Below, piece by piece: positions 45,435-56,599 of a stretch of 64,000 nucleotides of DNA. Position 1 is the first letter of the stretch. Every line of letters starts with the position of its first letter. This DNA is from Agriotes lineatus (taxonomy: Eukaryota; Arthropoda; Insecta; Coleoptera; Elateridae): the NCBI GenBank assembly GCA_940337035.1, contig CALNHX010000275.1:62001-126000 (forward strand). Direction: 5' to 3'. A program made the position numbers and the translations under genes. The notes beneath the pieces are model-generated. The model worked only from the letters and a program-made list of their open reading frames with translations. It was not told the origin of the DNA and made no database searches.

Positions 45435-45475
45435 TTTTGGTGTACTTATCTTCTTGTAACTTTTTGATTGGTGTT

Positions 45476-45921
45476 ATTACGCTACTTAGCGTTACGAAAT
45501 ATTTTTGTTATTATGTGCCAAGATCTATGATTATTTTCGTTTCGAGCACCCTTTGCAAGATGGGGTCGATAAATCTAAATTTAATTTAATTGATGTTTGT
45601 TATTATGTGCATTATGCAAAATTGCATTCTGATTAGTGTAACCACTCTTATTACTTTGTTATTATAAAGATTTAGTAATATTCTTTTGTACTACCTCTTT
45701 ACTTTATTACGCTACCTTAGTGTTGGAAATATTTTTGTTGTTATGTGCCAAGATTTACGAGCACTTATTTATTGCAAGATGGGGTTGACGCATTTAATTT
45801 AATTGATGTTTGATTTATTATTTTGTGCATTATGCTAAATAGCATTCTGATTAGTGTAATCACATTTATTACTTTTGTTATTATGAAGATTTATGAATAG
45901 TTTTTTGTACTACTTCTTTTC
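45476..45921 (+). repeat. tandem duplication in the LINE inter-ORF spacer
   Basis: Unit 1 (45476-45704) and unit 2 (45706-45921) share ATTACGCTAC, AAATATTTTTGTT, TTATGTGCCAAGAT, GCAAGATGGGGT, TTTAATTTAATTGATGTTTG, GCATTCTGATTAGTGTAA and TTTTTGTACTAC in the same order, offset 230 bases. Confidence 0.9.
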
Positions 45922-45967
45922 TCACTGTGGAATTGATTGTAAGTAATTTCAATTTTATTTTCTTGTA

Positions 45968-46870
45968 TTGCTCTTGGTTGATTTTTTGATCTGTGCCACT
46001 TGCAGAACAATGTTTTGGATATCAACACGTGCAATTTTCCACATGCTGACATTTGCTCATTTAAACACCAGATCTTTATTATCTTGCTTTAACAATGTAA
46101 AAGATTTGGTCAGTATTAATATGTTCGATGTCTTTGCTGTAACAGAGTCCTGGGTTTCTCCAAATATCTGTAACGACCTTGTACAGCTCGATGGCTACTA
46201 TCTTGTGAGGAAGGATCGAGATGGGCGAGGAGAGGAGGAGTTGCCTTATATGTTCGGAGCCACTATCAACACAAAATCATATCTATCGAGTCGAATGCGA
46301 ATATTGAACAGCTATGGATAAGCATATGTGTTAATAAAATTAACATAACCATTGGGGTTGTCTACAGATCTCATATGTATCCATTCGAAGCGTTCTTTTC
46401 TGCATTTATTATAGTACTAAAGTCGACCATCGTTTTAAGTACAGAAACTGTTTCAGTGCATGAAATTTCTGACCATTGTCTCGTTCGTTGTACCCTGGAC
46501 TTAAATATCAATATTGTCACTAAAACTGCTGCATATAAAACGTTCAGAAACTATAAATGTATCGATGCAAATCATTTTCAAATGGATCTTGTTAACATTA
46601 ACTGGGATCACATTTATGATTTATCTTCTGTGGAAGATAAAGTGGCATTTCTCAACCTTAATTTAATTGCTCTAATTGATGCTCATGCACCGTTAGTAAC
46701 TAAAAAGATATCTAAAAGTCCTGCACCCTGGTTAACTGAAAATATAACACTTATGAAGGCATTAAGATATAAAGCATATGTGAGAGCTAAACGCTCTAAA
46801 CTTCTTGCTCACTGGTCTTACTATAAATCTTTAAGAAATTATACAAGCGCTGCAATCAAAAGGGAATAAA
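45968..46870 (+). pseudogene. LINE ORF2 endonuclease relic with internal deletion
   Basis: The first piece reads LTFAHLNTRSLLSCFNNVKD, then VFAVTESWVS (the usual T.T.W...E motif region) and DGYYLVRKDRDGRG. After a stop near 46321 it continues as ITIGVVYRSH, then quickly EISDHCLVRC (SDH catalytic motif) and the ENITLMKALRYKAYVRAKRS linker. The GDFN block normally found between VYR and SDH is missing, so a deletion of roughly 50-70 codons is inferred near 46400. Catalysis is therefore impossible. Confidence 0.8.
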
Positions 46871-46890
46871 AAGCGTACTCGGAGTTCAAG

Positions 46891-48617
46891 TTGAGAAATG
46901 CCACTATCAAAACAACCTGGACCGAACTGAAAAAAATTAACATCTGCAAACGGCTGTCGATTGAGCTACCTCCTCATCTGCAGAATGCCGATCTAATTGA
47001 TAACCACTTTATAAACTCAGCTCAATCACTCCAATCTAATAATTTTGATAATTTAAAAGATTACTATTATGATAACATTAAAGTTAACGTAACCGATAAA
47101 TTCAGTTTTAAAGCAATAAGCGATTTGGAGGTTTTCAAAGTTATCTCCGAAATAAAGACAAAATCGGTTGGAGCTGATGGCGTGGACGTGAATGTAATCA
47201 ATCTGTGTTTGCCAGTTATTTTGCCATATTTAACACACATAATTAACTTTTGCTTAGTTAAGGGTGAATTTCCTTCAACATGGAAGCAAGCCCTAGTTAT
47301 TCATATTCCTAAAAAAGCTGCCCCTGCTGAGTTTTCCGATTTAAGACCTATAAGCATCCTGCACGTATTATCTAAAGTTCTCGAGCGCGTTGTTAATTCT
47401 CAATTGTTAGTTCACCTCAACACATACAAAATCTTGCCGTCTGTGCAGTCCGGATTTCGCTCAGAACATAGTTGTACCACCGCGCTCCTTAGTATAACTG
47501 ATGATATTTTCAAATTCATTGATCAAGGTGATATGGTCGCTTTAATACTGTTAGATTATTCTAAGGCGTTTGACATGATCAATCATGACCTCTTGCAATT
47601 CTTCACCATATAGGAGCTGATGGCAGTGTTTTGCACTCTTTTAATAGTTACCTCTCTGGTAGAATAGAAACGGTCAAAATTTCAAACATCATCTCACAAT
47701 CTAGACAAGTCACGTGTGGTGTGCCAAAAGGATCAATTCTGGGCTCCACCCTTTTTGCTATATATACTTCTAACTTTTTTAGCTCCATTAAATTTTGTAA
47801 ATACCATTTTTATGCTGATGATACTCAGCTTTATCTTAATTTCTCACCGAGCGAAACTCAGAGTGCAACTGCTCTTATAAATAGAGATCTCAAGAATCTA
47901 GTAACTTTATCTAATGACCACTGCCTTAAAATAAATCCTGTGAAATCATGCTTCATAATATTTGGAAATCGCAATCTAAAATCAACAATCGGGATTGCAC
48001 CAGTTGCGGCAGCTAGGAATCTTGGGTTATATTTGTATAACAACCTTTGTTTTAAAACCCATATTACTAAGCTAATCCAAAAAGCATATTCCAATCTAAA
48101 ACTTTTATACTCTAACAAACATCTCTTAAATGTTAATCTGAAAATTATGGTTTGTGATACTTTGGTTCTATCTCACTTCAATTTTTGCAGTCAGATTTAC
48201 GGTAAATGTCTAGATCGAATTGATAGAAACCGGATACAACGCGTTCAAAATTCATGTTTACGGTTTCTCTATGGCATTAAAAGAAAAGAAAAAAATTCTT
48301 ACAAACTGGCAGATGCAAATTGGTTGAATATGGCAAATAGACGTAACTTGCAAGCAGGCTGCTTGTATTACAAAATTATCAACAAGAAGGTCCCTACTTA
48401 TCTTTTTGAACGTTTAAGCTTTCGTACTGACGTGCACAATTTGAATTTAAGGTACAGGGGTTTATTGACTCCTCCAACGCACAAGACTGTACTCTTTGAG
48501 AGATCCTTTTCTTATAATATAGTTTCTGAGTTCAATAGTAGGCTCCACAGCATTGAAGCAACTTCTTTACAAGCCTTTAAAAATAAGTTAAGGCATCTGT
48601 TGCAGTCAGAGCAGTAA
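46891..48617 (+). pseudogene. LINE reverse transcriptase, one frame break
   Basis: Two long open pieces (46891-47613 and 47631-48617) carry a whole RT: TKSVGADGVDVNVINLC (motif 0), LVIHIPKKAAPAEFSDLRPI (motif 1/2), FRSEHSCTTALL, ALILLDYSKAFDMINHDLL (first catalytic Asp), GVPKGSILGSTLFAIY (PQG-like, here PKG) and YADDTQLYL (catalytic YADD). A C-terminal region follows with LKINPVKSCFIIFGN and LSHFNFCSQIYGK. The break lies between 47600 and 47631, where the frame shifts by a small indel. It copies RNA at a nicked target in living relatives. Least damaged coding part in the window. Confidence 0.92.
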
Positions 48618-48869
48618 AAACACTGTATTTTGTTATTACCTGAGTTTGGCATGTGCTAAATTGGTACATTGTTTTATTTTCATATCATCCGCTGGAATAC
48701 CGGTTCGCGAGGAAGAGCAGAAGTCACTTAGTGCCTTTCTGAATCAACGCCATTTATTCCTTCTTATAATTTAATCTTGTGATGTATCTCTAGTATTTTA
48801 CCATTATGTACATGTATTTTTAATGTAAATGTAAATATTAATGTAATATTATTAGAACTAATAAAGCCC

Positions 48870-48879
48870 TTTATTATTA

Positions 48880-48910
<31 letters not shown>

Positions 48911-48913
48911 TTC
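48870..48913 (+). repeat. (TTA)n LINE tail
   Basis: About 14 TTA units directly after AATAAAGCCC. A simple-repeat tail rather than poly(A) marks the 3' end of the LINE. Confidence 0.9.
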
Positions 48914-48915
48914 AT

Positions 48916-49734
48916 TAGAGAGTAAGATAAATATGTAAAATATAAAAAAACTACTTAAATTAACACGGGCTAAGTTCAGTTTAGTCATTAAGTAAAGTCA
49001 TGTTTTAAAATTATCAAAACCATGTATAGCATAATATATTGCTCAGCTGGTGACACCTAATAAAAAATGTGGATGGCCCTTCGCAGTTCGAACCACTGCA
49101 GCGTTTGTATAGTTATACTGTTCTCTTTCTAGCTTTTTAGTTCGTATAGACTATTACAGCAAGCAAATTGTGGCTTATATTATTTCAGCCGGTTATTTGT
49201 TCCTACTGTGAACTTCGTATACGCAGATTGAAATCGAATCCGAGTTTAACATTAATTAAATTCTTGGTGTATAGTATTACCTACTTTAATGTCCAAGAGG
49301 GATGGACAGAACATTTTTAATAACAATGTATTACAATTTGCAAACCTTGGATAACTTTTCCTTTAGAGTTTTGTATTTAATTGTATGAGAAAAACTAGTA
49401 ACTAATTTTTTAACAGTAAGTAACTTTTGCGTATTCTTAAATTTAGAAATTTGTAGTTTTGACTAATATGGTTGTATTCTCAGTTCATACTCATTTTTCA
49501 TTTTTTCAAATAACACGAACAATCAGAAATTAATTCAAGGACCTTGTGCGAATATGTATTAGGTATGTGTTGTTATTACATACTATGTATATAATATTTT
49601 TGTATAAAAACCCTATTTTGGTTTAAAGAACACTAGAATATAAAGGTTAGGTTTTTTAAAAATAGCCCTAAAACGCAAAACTGAATATCAAACCAACTAA
49701 GGCTAAGCACAGAAACCATTTGTGTCGTCGGGTA

Positions 49735-49737
<3 letters not shown>
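48916..49737. other. no supported feature
   Basis: AT-rich, non-coding. Confidence 0.5.
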
Positions 49738-49771
<34 letters not shown>

Positions 49772-49798
49772 CCATTATCATCATCATCATCATCATGA
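49738..49798. repeat. (CAT)n microsatellite
   Basis: Around 20 ATC/CAT units with a few interruptions (CACCATTATCATC). On the minus strand this is the simple-repeat tail of the RTE fragment. Confidence 0.93.
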
Positions 49799-50672
49799 TC
49801 AGCGCTATATAGTCCAACTTTGGATATATGCCTCCTCAAGCTTTTGGCATAGAGACTCCTCAAGCTTTTGACATAGAGAGCGGTCCTCCGCTATTCACAT
49901 CCATGTTTTTACCGCTACTTTGTCAATGTCGTCTCTCCATCTAGTTTTTGTTTTTCAACTACTTCGTCTTCTAACTCTCGGTCTCCATTCAGTCGTCTTT
50001 CTATTCCAACTATCGTCCATTCGTCTTGTTAGATATGTAGTACACTGCCATTTCAAACTTGCGATGCGATGTGCTACGTCTTTGACTTTTGTAATGTTTC
50101 TAATTCTTGTATTTGGTATTCCATCATAAACAAGTAGGCCCAGCATTCACCTTTCCATATTTTCCTGTCATCTCTTCAGTTTTTAAATTGCTGTTTTCTT
50201 CAGCGTCCAGGTTTCGGAGGCGTATGTCAGTGTTGGAAGAACACATTGATTAAATACCCTTGATTTTAGATATTGTGGCAGTTTAGTTTGGAACACTTCC
50301 TTTCGTAGCTTACCGAAAGCTGCCCGAGCTAGCTTCACTCTTCGGTTGATTTCCTTCTTCTTGTAGTGTGATTTTCTGACCTTAATAAATATACCCTTCT
50401 ACTGGTTTTTTTACTATTCTGGACGTGGCATCATATCTGTTTGTCATTATTTTGGTTTTTGAAATACTGATGAGAAGTCCCACCTTTCGTGTAGCTTCCT
50501 GAAGATAACAGTACAATATCGTCGGCGAATTTGAGGTTTTGACAGGTATTCGCCATTGATGTTTATACCAAGGTTGCGCCATTCCAGGGTTTTAAAGGCC
50601 TCCAGGACAGTTATGAAGAGTTTAGGAGAGATTGTGTCATCCTCTCTGACACCTCTTTTCAGGGCCTGCTCC
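49738..50672 (-). pseudogene. RTE-type LINE 3' half (RT C-terminus) with (GAT)n tail
   Basis: Read from 50672 leftwards in shifting frames: GVREDDTISPKLFITVLEAF, EWRNLGININGEYL, FADDIVLLSS-like (near 50520, the catalytic motif), then ISISKTKIMTNR, VFNQCVLPTLTYASETWTL-like (near 50240), HMLGLLVYDGIPNTRIR, AHRIASLKWQ, and NRKTTEWRPRVRRRSS followed by RWRDDI. These are the RT and C-terminal blocks of RTE-like LINEs. The coding trace runs straight into the (CAT)n/(ATG)n tract at 49738-49798, its 3' tail. The 5' part is missing. Confidence 0.85.
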
Positions 50673-50680
50673 TAAATCTT

Positions 50681-50697
50681 ATATATATATATATATA
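50681..50697. repeat. (TA)n at the junction of two LINE fragments
   Basis: A short TATATATA tract lies exactly between the minus-strand RTE fragment and the plus-strand Jockey fragment, so it is probably the insertion point of the latter. Confidence 0.8.
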
Positions 50698-51480
50698 CTG
50701 CTGATTTACCTGAAACGGAAAACACTATAATTGCTGCATTTGCGGATGATGTTGCTCTCCTATCCTCAGATAACGATCCTGTAACATCTTCCAAAACATG
50801 CAAACCCACCTAAATCAACTTAGTCAATGGTACAATAAGTGGAGAATCAAGATAAACCAATCCAAGTCTGTCCAAGTAACATTCACCACCCTCACTCAAA
50901 TCTGTCCTCCCGTAACAGTTAACGGAGCTCCTGTACCTGCAAAATCAGATGTTAAATATCTAGGGTTACATCTTGACCAACGCTTAACGTGGCAGAAGCA
51001 CATACAAACGAAGCGAAGACAGCTGGACCTCAAATTCAGGCAGATGTATTGGCTCATGGGCGGTAAATCAAAACGTTCCACCGAGAACAAAATTATTCTG
51101 TACAAGACGATACTAAAACCTGTCTGGTCATATGGCGTACAGCTCTGGGGATATGCCAAGCCCACTCGGTTAAAAACAATACAAACCTTTCAAAACAAAA
51201 CACTTCGTGCGATCGTTAACGCGCCATGGTACAACAGCAATCTAATGCTGCACCAAGACTTGCAAATCCCATACATGACAGAAGTAATTGATACCGCTGT
51301 CACCAATTATCGAAACAGACTGGAAGGAAATCCAAACACCCTCATAAATTACTTGTACAGGGATGGACCACGCAACAGAAGATTAAACAAAACCTGGCCT
51401 GCAGACCTACCTCAACAACACTAAGCCATATGATAGTGACATATAAGGCGAAATGTCAATGGACATTGTCCCTTTCAAGC
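50698..51480 (+). pseudogene. Jockey-type LINE, 5'-truncated RT C-terminus
   Basis: Starts within the RT: ENTIIAAFADDVALLSSDND (catalytic FADD near 50740). A frameshift near 50795 follows, then an open frame of 208 codons: HLNQLSQWYNKWRIKINQSK, PPVTVNGAPVPAKSDVKYLG, LDQRLTWQKHI, YKTILKPVWSYGVQLWG and FQNKTLRAIVNAPWYN. The wording WRIKIN.SKS, VKYLG..LD..LTW..HI and Y...L.P.W.YG.QLWG is diagnostic of the Jockey clade of insect LINEs. The stop at 51422 is followed by a short 3' region whose end is unclear. Dead by truncation. Confidence 0.9.
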
Positions 51481-51559
51481 CAAAAATGTACATCACATTT
51501 ACTCAATACAATCATTTCTGTTATGACACCTGGTGCTGTATTGTTTTTCGACTATTTCA

Positions 51560-52199
51560 GAGCTGCTTTTATCTCATTATTTACAAATTGGCCAGATTTC
51601 TTCCGTGTCATGTCTGGTTAGTACTGCTCTCTTATCCCTACAACTTGATGGTGGTTCTTGTGTTTTTGCGTATAAGTTTTTGTAGTAACTTTCGATGCGC
51701 TTCAGGATTTCTTGTGTATCATTTATTATTCTTCCTCCTTCATCAAATATACTTATTCTATTATATAGTCTCTCTTTCCTTCTCCTGTCTTCATTCTAAA
51801 TACTTAAGGAACACGATTTTTTTCAATCCTTTCTTCGATGATCTTTTCATTGCGTTCCTTCACATCTTTTTTTACCCTTGCCTTTATATTTTTGTTCAGT
51901 TCGTTCAGATCTGTTCTTGTCATGTTTGTTCTCTGTCTATTTCTTTTCTTTATAAGTTCTTTTGTTTCGCGGCTTATTTTGTTATTTTCTGCAGATTCTT
52001 TTAGAGTAGATAGAGTAATATTTGTTGCTTTTAACAATTTGTTTGTTATATACCCATTGATTTCGTCTGTGCCTGTATTTTCGTTTAAAGGGATTTTCTC
52101 GATTGCTGCTTTCAAATTAGTTTCAAGAAAGTACTCGCGTTCTCTTATTAGTTTCGGGCAAGTCTTCCTTTTGTTATTATTTCTGTGGTGAAAAGGCAA
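51560..52199 (-). pseudogene. LINE endonuclease-RT linker
   Basis: Open minus-strand frame 52199-51804: LIREREYFLETNLKAAIEKI, then KISRETKELIKKRNRQRTNM, DLNELNKNIKARVKKDVKER and NEKIIEERIE. It continues in other frames with GGRIINDTQEI-like wording. KISKETK.LI..RR.(M/Q)R and (L/A)NK.I....R.D.R..N are typical of the segment before the RT in RTE-like LINEs. Confidence 0.75.
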
Positions 52200-52810
52200 A
52201 CGGGTATAAGTAAAAAATGATCATTTTACAGAAACATCAAAAAACTATTTTGCTGGAGATTTGAGAACAACATTTAATTCTTTTCGCTGGTAATCAAAAG
52301 AATCAAGTCGATTTATTGACTACAGCCTGCTTTACTCTTGATTCTAAAACTATTTCTACTAGAAAATAAATAAATACGAAACTTATACCTTATCGCATTT
52401 TCGTTTATTCATTTTATGAAATAGCAAAAAGGTATAAGTTGACATATAGCTTTTTGCAATTTTCCGGAATATGCATTTTCTGATAAATAATTACTATGAC
52501 AAAACAGCATATATAGACATAAACTAAACAAGAATATGTGGTTTCGAGTTCAAATAATGTGAGGTTATATGTAAACTTACCGGTTAAGTTCTTGTTACAG
52601 CACTTATGCAAAACCTTGTACGCACGAGAGCGTGTGTCCATTTTGGCACTTATTCGTTAAACTACACTATAATAACTAATAATAACACTGGAAAACTGGA
52701 CCGCTAAAATACGCTATTGCACCTGCATGGAAATGCACTCGTAGTATAAGTTTTGTTTCCAAAAAAAACGGAGAGTCATGAAATGGCAGAAAGGTAAAAG
52801 TTAACATATG
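52200..52810. mobile_element. candidate non-autonomous insertion with AAGGTATAAGT repeats
   Basis: The stretch splits the LINE. Variants of GCAAAAAGGTATAAGTTGAC occur near 52193-52209, 52424-52443 and 52787-52806, and an inverse copy (CTTATACCTT) lies near 52380. Two longer flanks also match (GAAATAGCAAAAAGG at 52419 and GAAATGGCAGAAAGG at 52780). Clear terminal inverted repeats or a duplication were not found, so the limits are defined mainly by where LINE coding stops. Confidence 0.4.
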
Positions 52811-52814
52811 CTGT

Positions 52815-53620
52815 TCTGGCGTTGCAGATAACTTTACGAAAAGCTTTGACTCGGGGTATTAGTACACATGTATCTATTTGCCTGACTAAATTTGTTTTTT
52901 TATCAATTTTAGTGGATTTTCAAGGAATAAGTCTACATCTCCCATTTAGAAAACTTGCTGTAACAATGCGGTTATGGTATGTAGACTTATATCCTCTTGT
53001 ATTTACAATCCGGTGGTCGCCTATCTGTAGTTGATTTAGCACTGTTACGTCCGTAACAATGTATTTTTTATTCGTTGCAGTGAAATTTATTTCATATTTT
53101 GTTCTGTCATCTGGACTTCTCCAGTTCCATTTACGATGTGTCGTTTTGAAGAAGAACTAGTTCATTATTTTGAGTTTGTGTGCTTCATGAAATTTATTAA
53201 TGTTTGTCCTCTCTCGTTGCGTAGGCCAGTTCCGAATTTGTTCATGCTAGTCTCTCCTATTTTTTGGGTACCTATTTTTGCGTTAAAGCCTCCTACTGAT
53301 AGGACGAAGTGAGTTTGATCCAGTTGTAAAGCTCTGTTGTCGTCGTCGTCGAATTCGTCTACGTCTTATATGTAGATGTTAGGGCGTAAACATATGATCT
53401 TCAATGAGTATCTTATAGTGATATAAAGTACTCGATATGCTTATGGTTGATATAATATAGTTTTCTCATCTCTTACGTATTAACATGCCCACGCCATTTC
53501 TATTGTTATCTAGTGCACTGTTATAATATACTTGATGTATCAGTTCGCTATGTCGCCGGGTATTAATACCATTAGCCCATTATCATATTCATTAAAAGGT
53601 CAAGATTTTCCGTTACTAGT
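52815..53620 (-). pseudogene. LINE endonuclease relic, catalytic GDFN changed
   Basis: Minus-strand fragments: NNRNGVGMLI (near 53500), FVLSVGGFNAKIGT (near 53305; family consensus GDFNAK, so Asp is replaced by Gly here), GLRNERGQTLINFMKHTN (near 53225), KRHIVNGTGEVQM/KWNWRSPDD-like wording (near 53120), ATNKKYIVTDVTVLNQLQIG (near 53060), then ATTGL/SDHR-like and TASFLNGR (near 52960). Stops interrupt all frames. Confidence 0.75.
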
Positions 53621-55415
53621 TCATTATCACTTTAGACAAAAAATATGTTTTAGAAAATAGCAAAACTGTTTCAATAACTCGTCTGGATCATTAGTGACCC
53701 GATTTCGGAAACCACAGGGTAAATATATCTTTCAGTCAAGCATATGTGTTACAAACTACATCTGGAAAACGAATGATCCGGAAATATAGACAAATCTACT
53801 TTGATTCGAGAAAATTTGGTTAGTGGTACTACGTGTACTCTGCTGTCCTATCATGTCGCTAAAGAAAATAATTTTCTCGTTATTACGGAAATTAATACTA
53901 AGGTTGTAATTTCTTTATCCAAGCATAAATCCAAGATTTAAATATTCTGGCGAGCGCCTAAAGTTCACTTTTATTAGCATTCCTCTGCTACTTTATCTTG
54001 TCAGCGAAAGCACTGGCAACAAGCTACTGTAAAGGAAAATCGGGTGCAAACGTATATTTTTAAAACCCTTCCATATTTTCCCGGAATAACAATATAAAGA
54101 AACAAAAACATCCTTGCTTTTGCAATTCAGATATGCAAATAAAATATTCAGAATAAAGAATTTCTTTTATGCCTGGCTCGTACAACTCTTAATGCCGGGT
54201 TTGCGCTTCCTTTTTGTTTTTGATATTCCATATTCACTGTCATCGTTTAGAATTCACAACTGTCATGTTTCTTCCCAGTTCCGCATCTCACATTTCATAT
54301 TGTAGAGGCTCCAAATACCATTAGTTTAACTAATGTTATTGTACATCCTCCGTTTCACGTGAAACACGTTTCGTGTCGCATGTCTCGCTCTCATCAGCTA
54401 AATGCTCTCTAGAAATGTGACTTCCATAACATGTTGGACCCGAAGAGGATTGTCCTGTAATATAATGAAGTGCACTGTGGGGTTGGAGTGGACGCAGTCC
54501 TGCTGTTTTTACTCGTTAGTCGGACAAGGCATCTACACGAGCATGCATTATAAGTTTCAAGAGGACGCCAAAAGTTGAAGCCACAGGCTTAGCAGGTAGC
54601 CTGGAGACATAAAATTTATTAAAATCGTCGCTTTAAATGAACGTGTTGAATATTAATAATAGATCAACCAAAATGAAGGTTTGGTCTTCATTATGGGACT
54701 GAAAAATACTCCCGGCGCCGGCGCCTTTATTCACGTCAAGCTTTACATGCAAAGGACAAATTACTGGGTTCGCCCTGAAAATTTGGCACCCCTAAATTGC
54801 TGTAATCCAAAGTTAGTTTAATTTCAAACGCCTGTAAATTATGCAGGTTTCTACCTTTCTGCTCTCTGTACAACTTTTAGATTATTAATTATGTTATGCT
54901 CTGCCTTTAACAAATGGGTGGCTAAATTGGAATCCGGTTTGCATCAGTGAGCCACCTAACAAGTTTATTAAATCTTCTCTTGCCCCAAAATTCCTACTAG
55001 TTTAGCCAGCGTGTAGGTTACATTGCCATTACATTAACGTTATGGTCTCTGCGTCTAGTCGGAAGATCATTGGTAAGCTTATCCGAGGAGAATTTATTGT
55101 TAGTATATGACGTTATCGCCGACTAGTTGATGTCTGATTAAGCTCTGGTTTAACAGATAATGATAACAAGGTTTGATGGAGACATATTTATAAGAGTAGA
55201 CATTTATCTTAGCTATTGTTTAACGTACCGCTCTTCCTTTATAATTCTATCATTTACTCATGTACTCAGAACTTGCCTCGTAAGTGGACGTTGTGACACA
55301 ATTTTAAAAATCAAAGGAAAATAGAGATAAAAATATCTTCACGTTCGTAATAATAATTAAACAACAAAAGGAAACACTTGGTATTGCAAATTAAGTCAAT
55401 TTGAAACAAAAAACA
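53621..55415. other. no supported feature
   Basis: About 1.8 kb without a recognised gene. Two small palindromes stand out, GTTTCACGTGAAAC (54353-54366) and GGCGCCGGCGCC (54714-54725), but nothing links them to function. Confidence 0.45.
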
Positions 55416-55419
55416 TTAC

Positions 55420-55502
55420 CGGCGATGGGATTCGAAGTACAGCGCCTCCGAACGCGAATTTAAATCCGCCGTCTTATCAACGGGCCCATCGGGGTCCTCT
55501 CC
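55420..55502 (-). other. tRNA-like module inside copy B4
   Basis: GGGCCCGTTGATAAGACGGC then GTACTTCGAATCCCATCGCC, with a B box GGCGCTGTACTTCGAATCCC (family GGTTCGAATCC), followed by GTAATGTTTTTTG. Same position and orientation as in B1-B3 although the tRNA-like sequence differs in detail. Confidence 0.5.
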
Positions 55503-55932
55503 CGACTTTGTGATGCGTAGCTGTATTTAACAGAACGGACTTTTTGACTCTTTTGCGACATTATCCTGTATCAGTTGAGTCCCATTTTCGTCAAGTGTAA
55601 AGCCTGACCTATGTGCAAATTATTACTTTTGTTTATTTCTCACTTAACATAAAAATTAACAAAATTTTATTTTTGCAATGTGCTTGCCTTTTATATATTC
55701 GTCCAAATTTTTCTCAGTATCATGCCAGGTAAATATATAATATGCTTACAAAATATCGTCTTTCTCCAACAAAAATAATTTTTAGACAGACGGATGGAAT
55801 TGAGAACATCTGTTCTTCGTCATCTAAGAACCCTGAAATGTGCAGATTTGAACAAATCTCGGAAAGTGATTTTTTTCGCGATTGCAATACTTCCTTATAC
55901 TTCCTTCGCGTTTTAGACGAGGGAAGTAAAAG
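55420..55932 (-). mobile_element. Helentron-type element with tRNA-like module, family B, copy B4
   Basis: From 55932 on the minus strand: ACTTCCCTCGTCTAAAACGC and GAAGGAAGT, GAAAAAAATCACTTTCCGAG, a shortened GTCTGTCT tract, the shared core CATAGGTCAGGCTTTACACT and GATACAGGATAATGTCGCAA, and a tRNA-like module (55500-55420). The right inverted repeat seen in B1-B3 was not found beyond the module, so the 3' end is eroded or truncated. Confidence 0.65.
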
Positions 55933-56560
55933 CGCTGCACAGATGATGGTAATTGTACAAAGTGTTAGATCATTTTCGACCTCTTTCGTTTTGCTCAAAA
56001 TTACGTTTATTTGTCGCCCGAATTCTTACTGATTACGGCCCTGTACAGTTACATTCAAATTCGTATTAGCAGGCATTCAGACGTTTGCGACCTAGAAACC
56101 TCGTAAGCACTTTTGGAACCACGTAGTTTATTAAAAGCATTCCCGTCCAGTTTAGATTTCGTCGAATTGTGTCCGTGAATTCATTCTTTGTTTTGCATTA
56201 TTGATAACCCAGGCTAACGCTAAGTTTTGTGTATTGCTTTTTGTTGTTCTTGAAATTTGATATTTACGCCCGTGGACTTCCGTGCGTGGCATGGCAAGTG
56301 TGTGGGAACCGTTTTCTTTGTGGTTTGTAAACTGGGGGTTTCCCCTGGTTCTTGCCAATTCAGCAATTGCATCACCCGTTAAAGCCTTCTTTGTTGTGTT
56401 TTCAGCCCACGCATTTTACGTCCAGGTTTGGGACTATTGAAATAAAGTTTGATAAACCCTTAGTTAACCGTGCATGTGGGATTATTAATTTCGGAGTTCA
56501 AAACTTTCTTCCGTTACGTTGTTCTTAAGCCCTGTGCATTTGAAGAATGAATTAGTAGCG
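55933..56560. other. no supported feature
   Basis: Mixed-composition sequence; a 68-codon minus-strand ORF (56152-56358) has no domain. Confidence 0.45.
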
Positions 56561-56599
56561 AACCCCCGAATAAGACAGTTGTGTGCTGAAGTTCACACC

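Larger units (their letters stand above)
44400..48915 (+). mobile_element. CR1/Jockey-group LINE, nearly full length, frame-broken
   Basis: Order: about 400 bases of 5' leader, ORF1 relic (44794-45434), a spacer with an internal duplication (45476-45921), ORF2 relic with endonuclease (45968-46870) and reverse transcriptase (46891-48617), a 3' untranslated region and a (TTA)n tail (48870-48913). The tail and the motif style (YADDTQLYL, DYSKAFD.INHDLL) point to the CR1/Jockey group; the clade is not fixed. Stops and frameshifts in both ORFs mean it cannot move by itself. The 5' end is approximate. Confidence 0.85.
51560..53620 (-). mobile_element. RTE-like LINE fragment, interrupted
   Basis: The endonuclease half (53620-52815) and the linker (52199-51560) run in the same direction and are separated by a stretch (52200-52810) that does not fit. 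Together they suggest one LINE with an insertion. The RT is missing on the left, where the Jockey fragment ends close by. Confidence 0.65.

Noticed and set aside
49633..49863. Poly-Asp protein on the minus strand
   Set aside because: Mostly translation of the (CAT)n tract at the tail of the RTE fragment.
51838..52191. 117-codon hydrophobic plus-strand ORF resembling a membrane protein
   Set aside because: Antisense of the Lys/Glu-rich LINE linker; such antisense translations are hydrophobic by codon complement.
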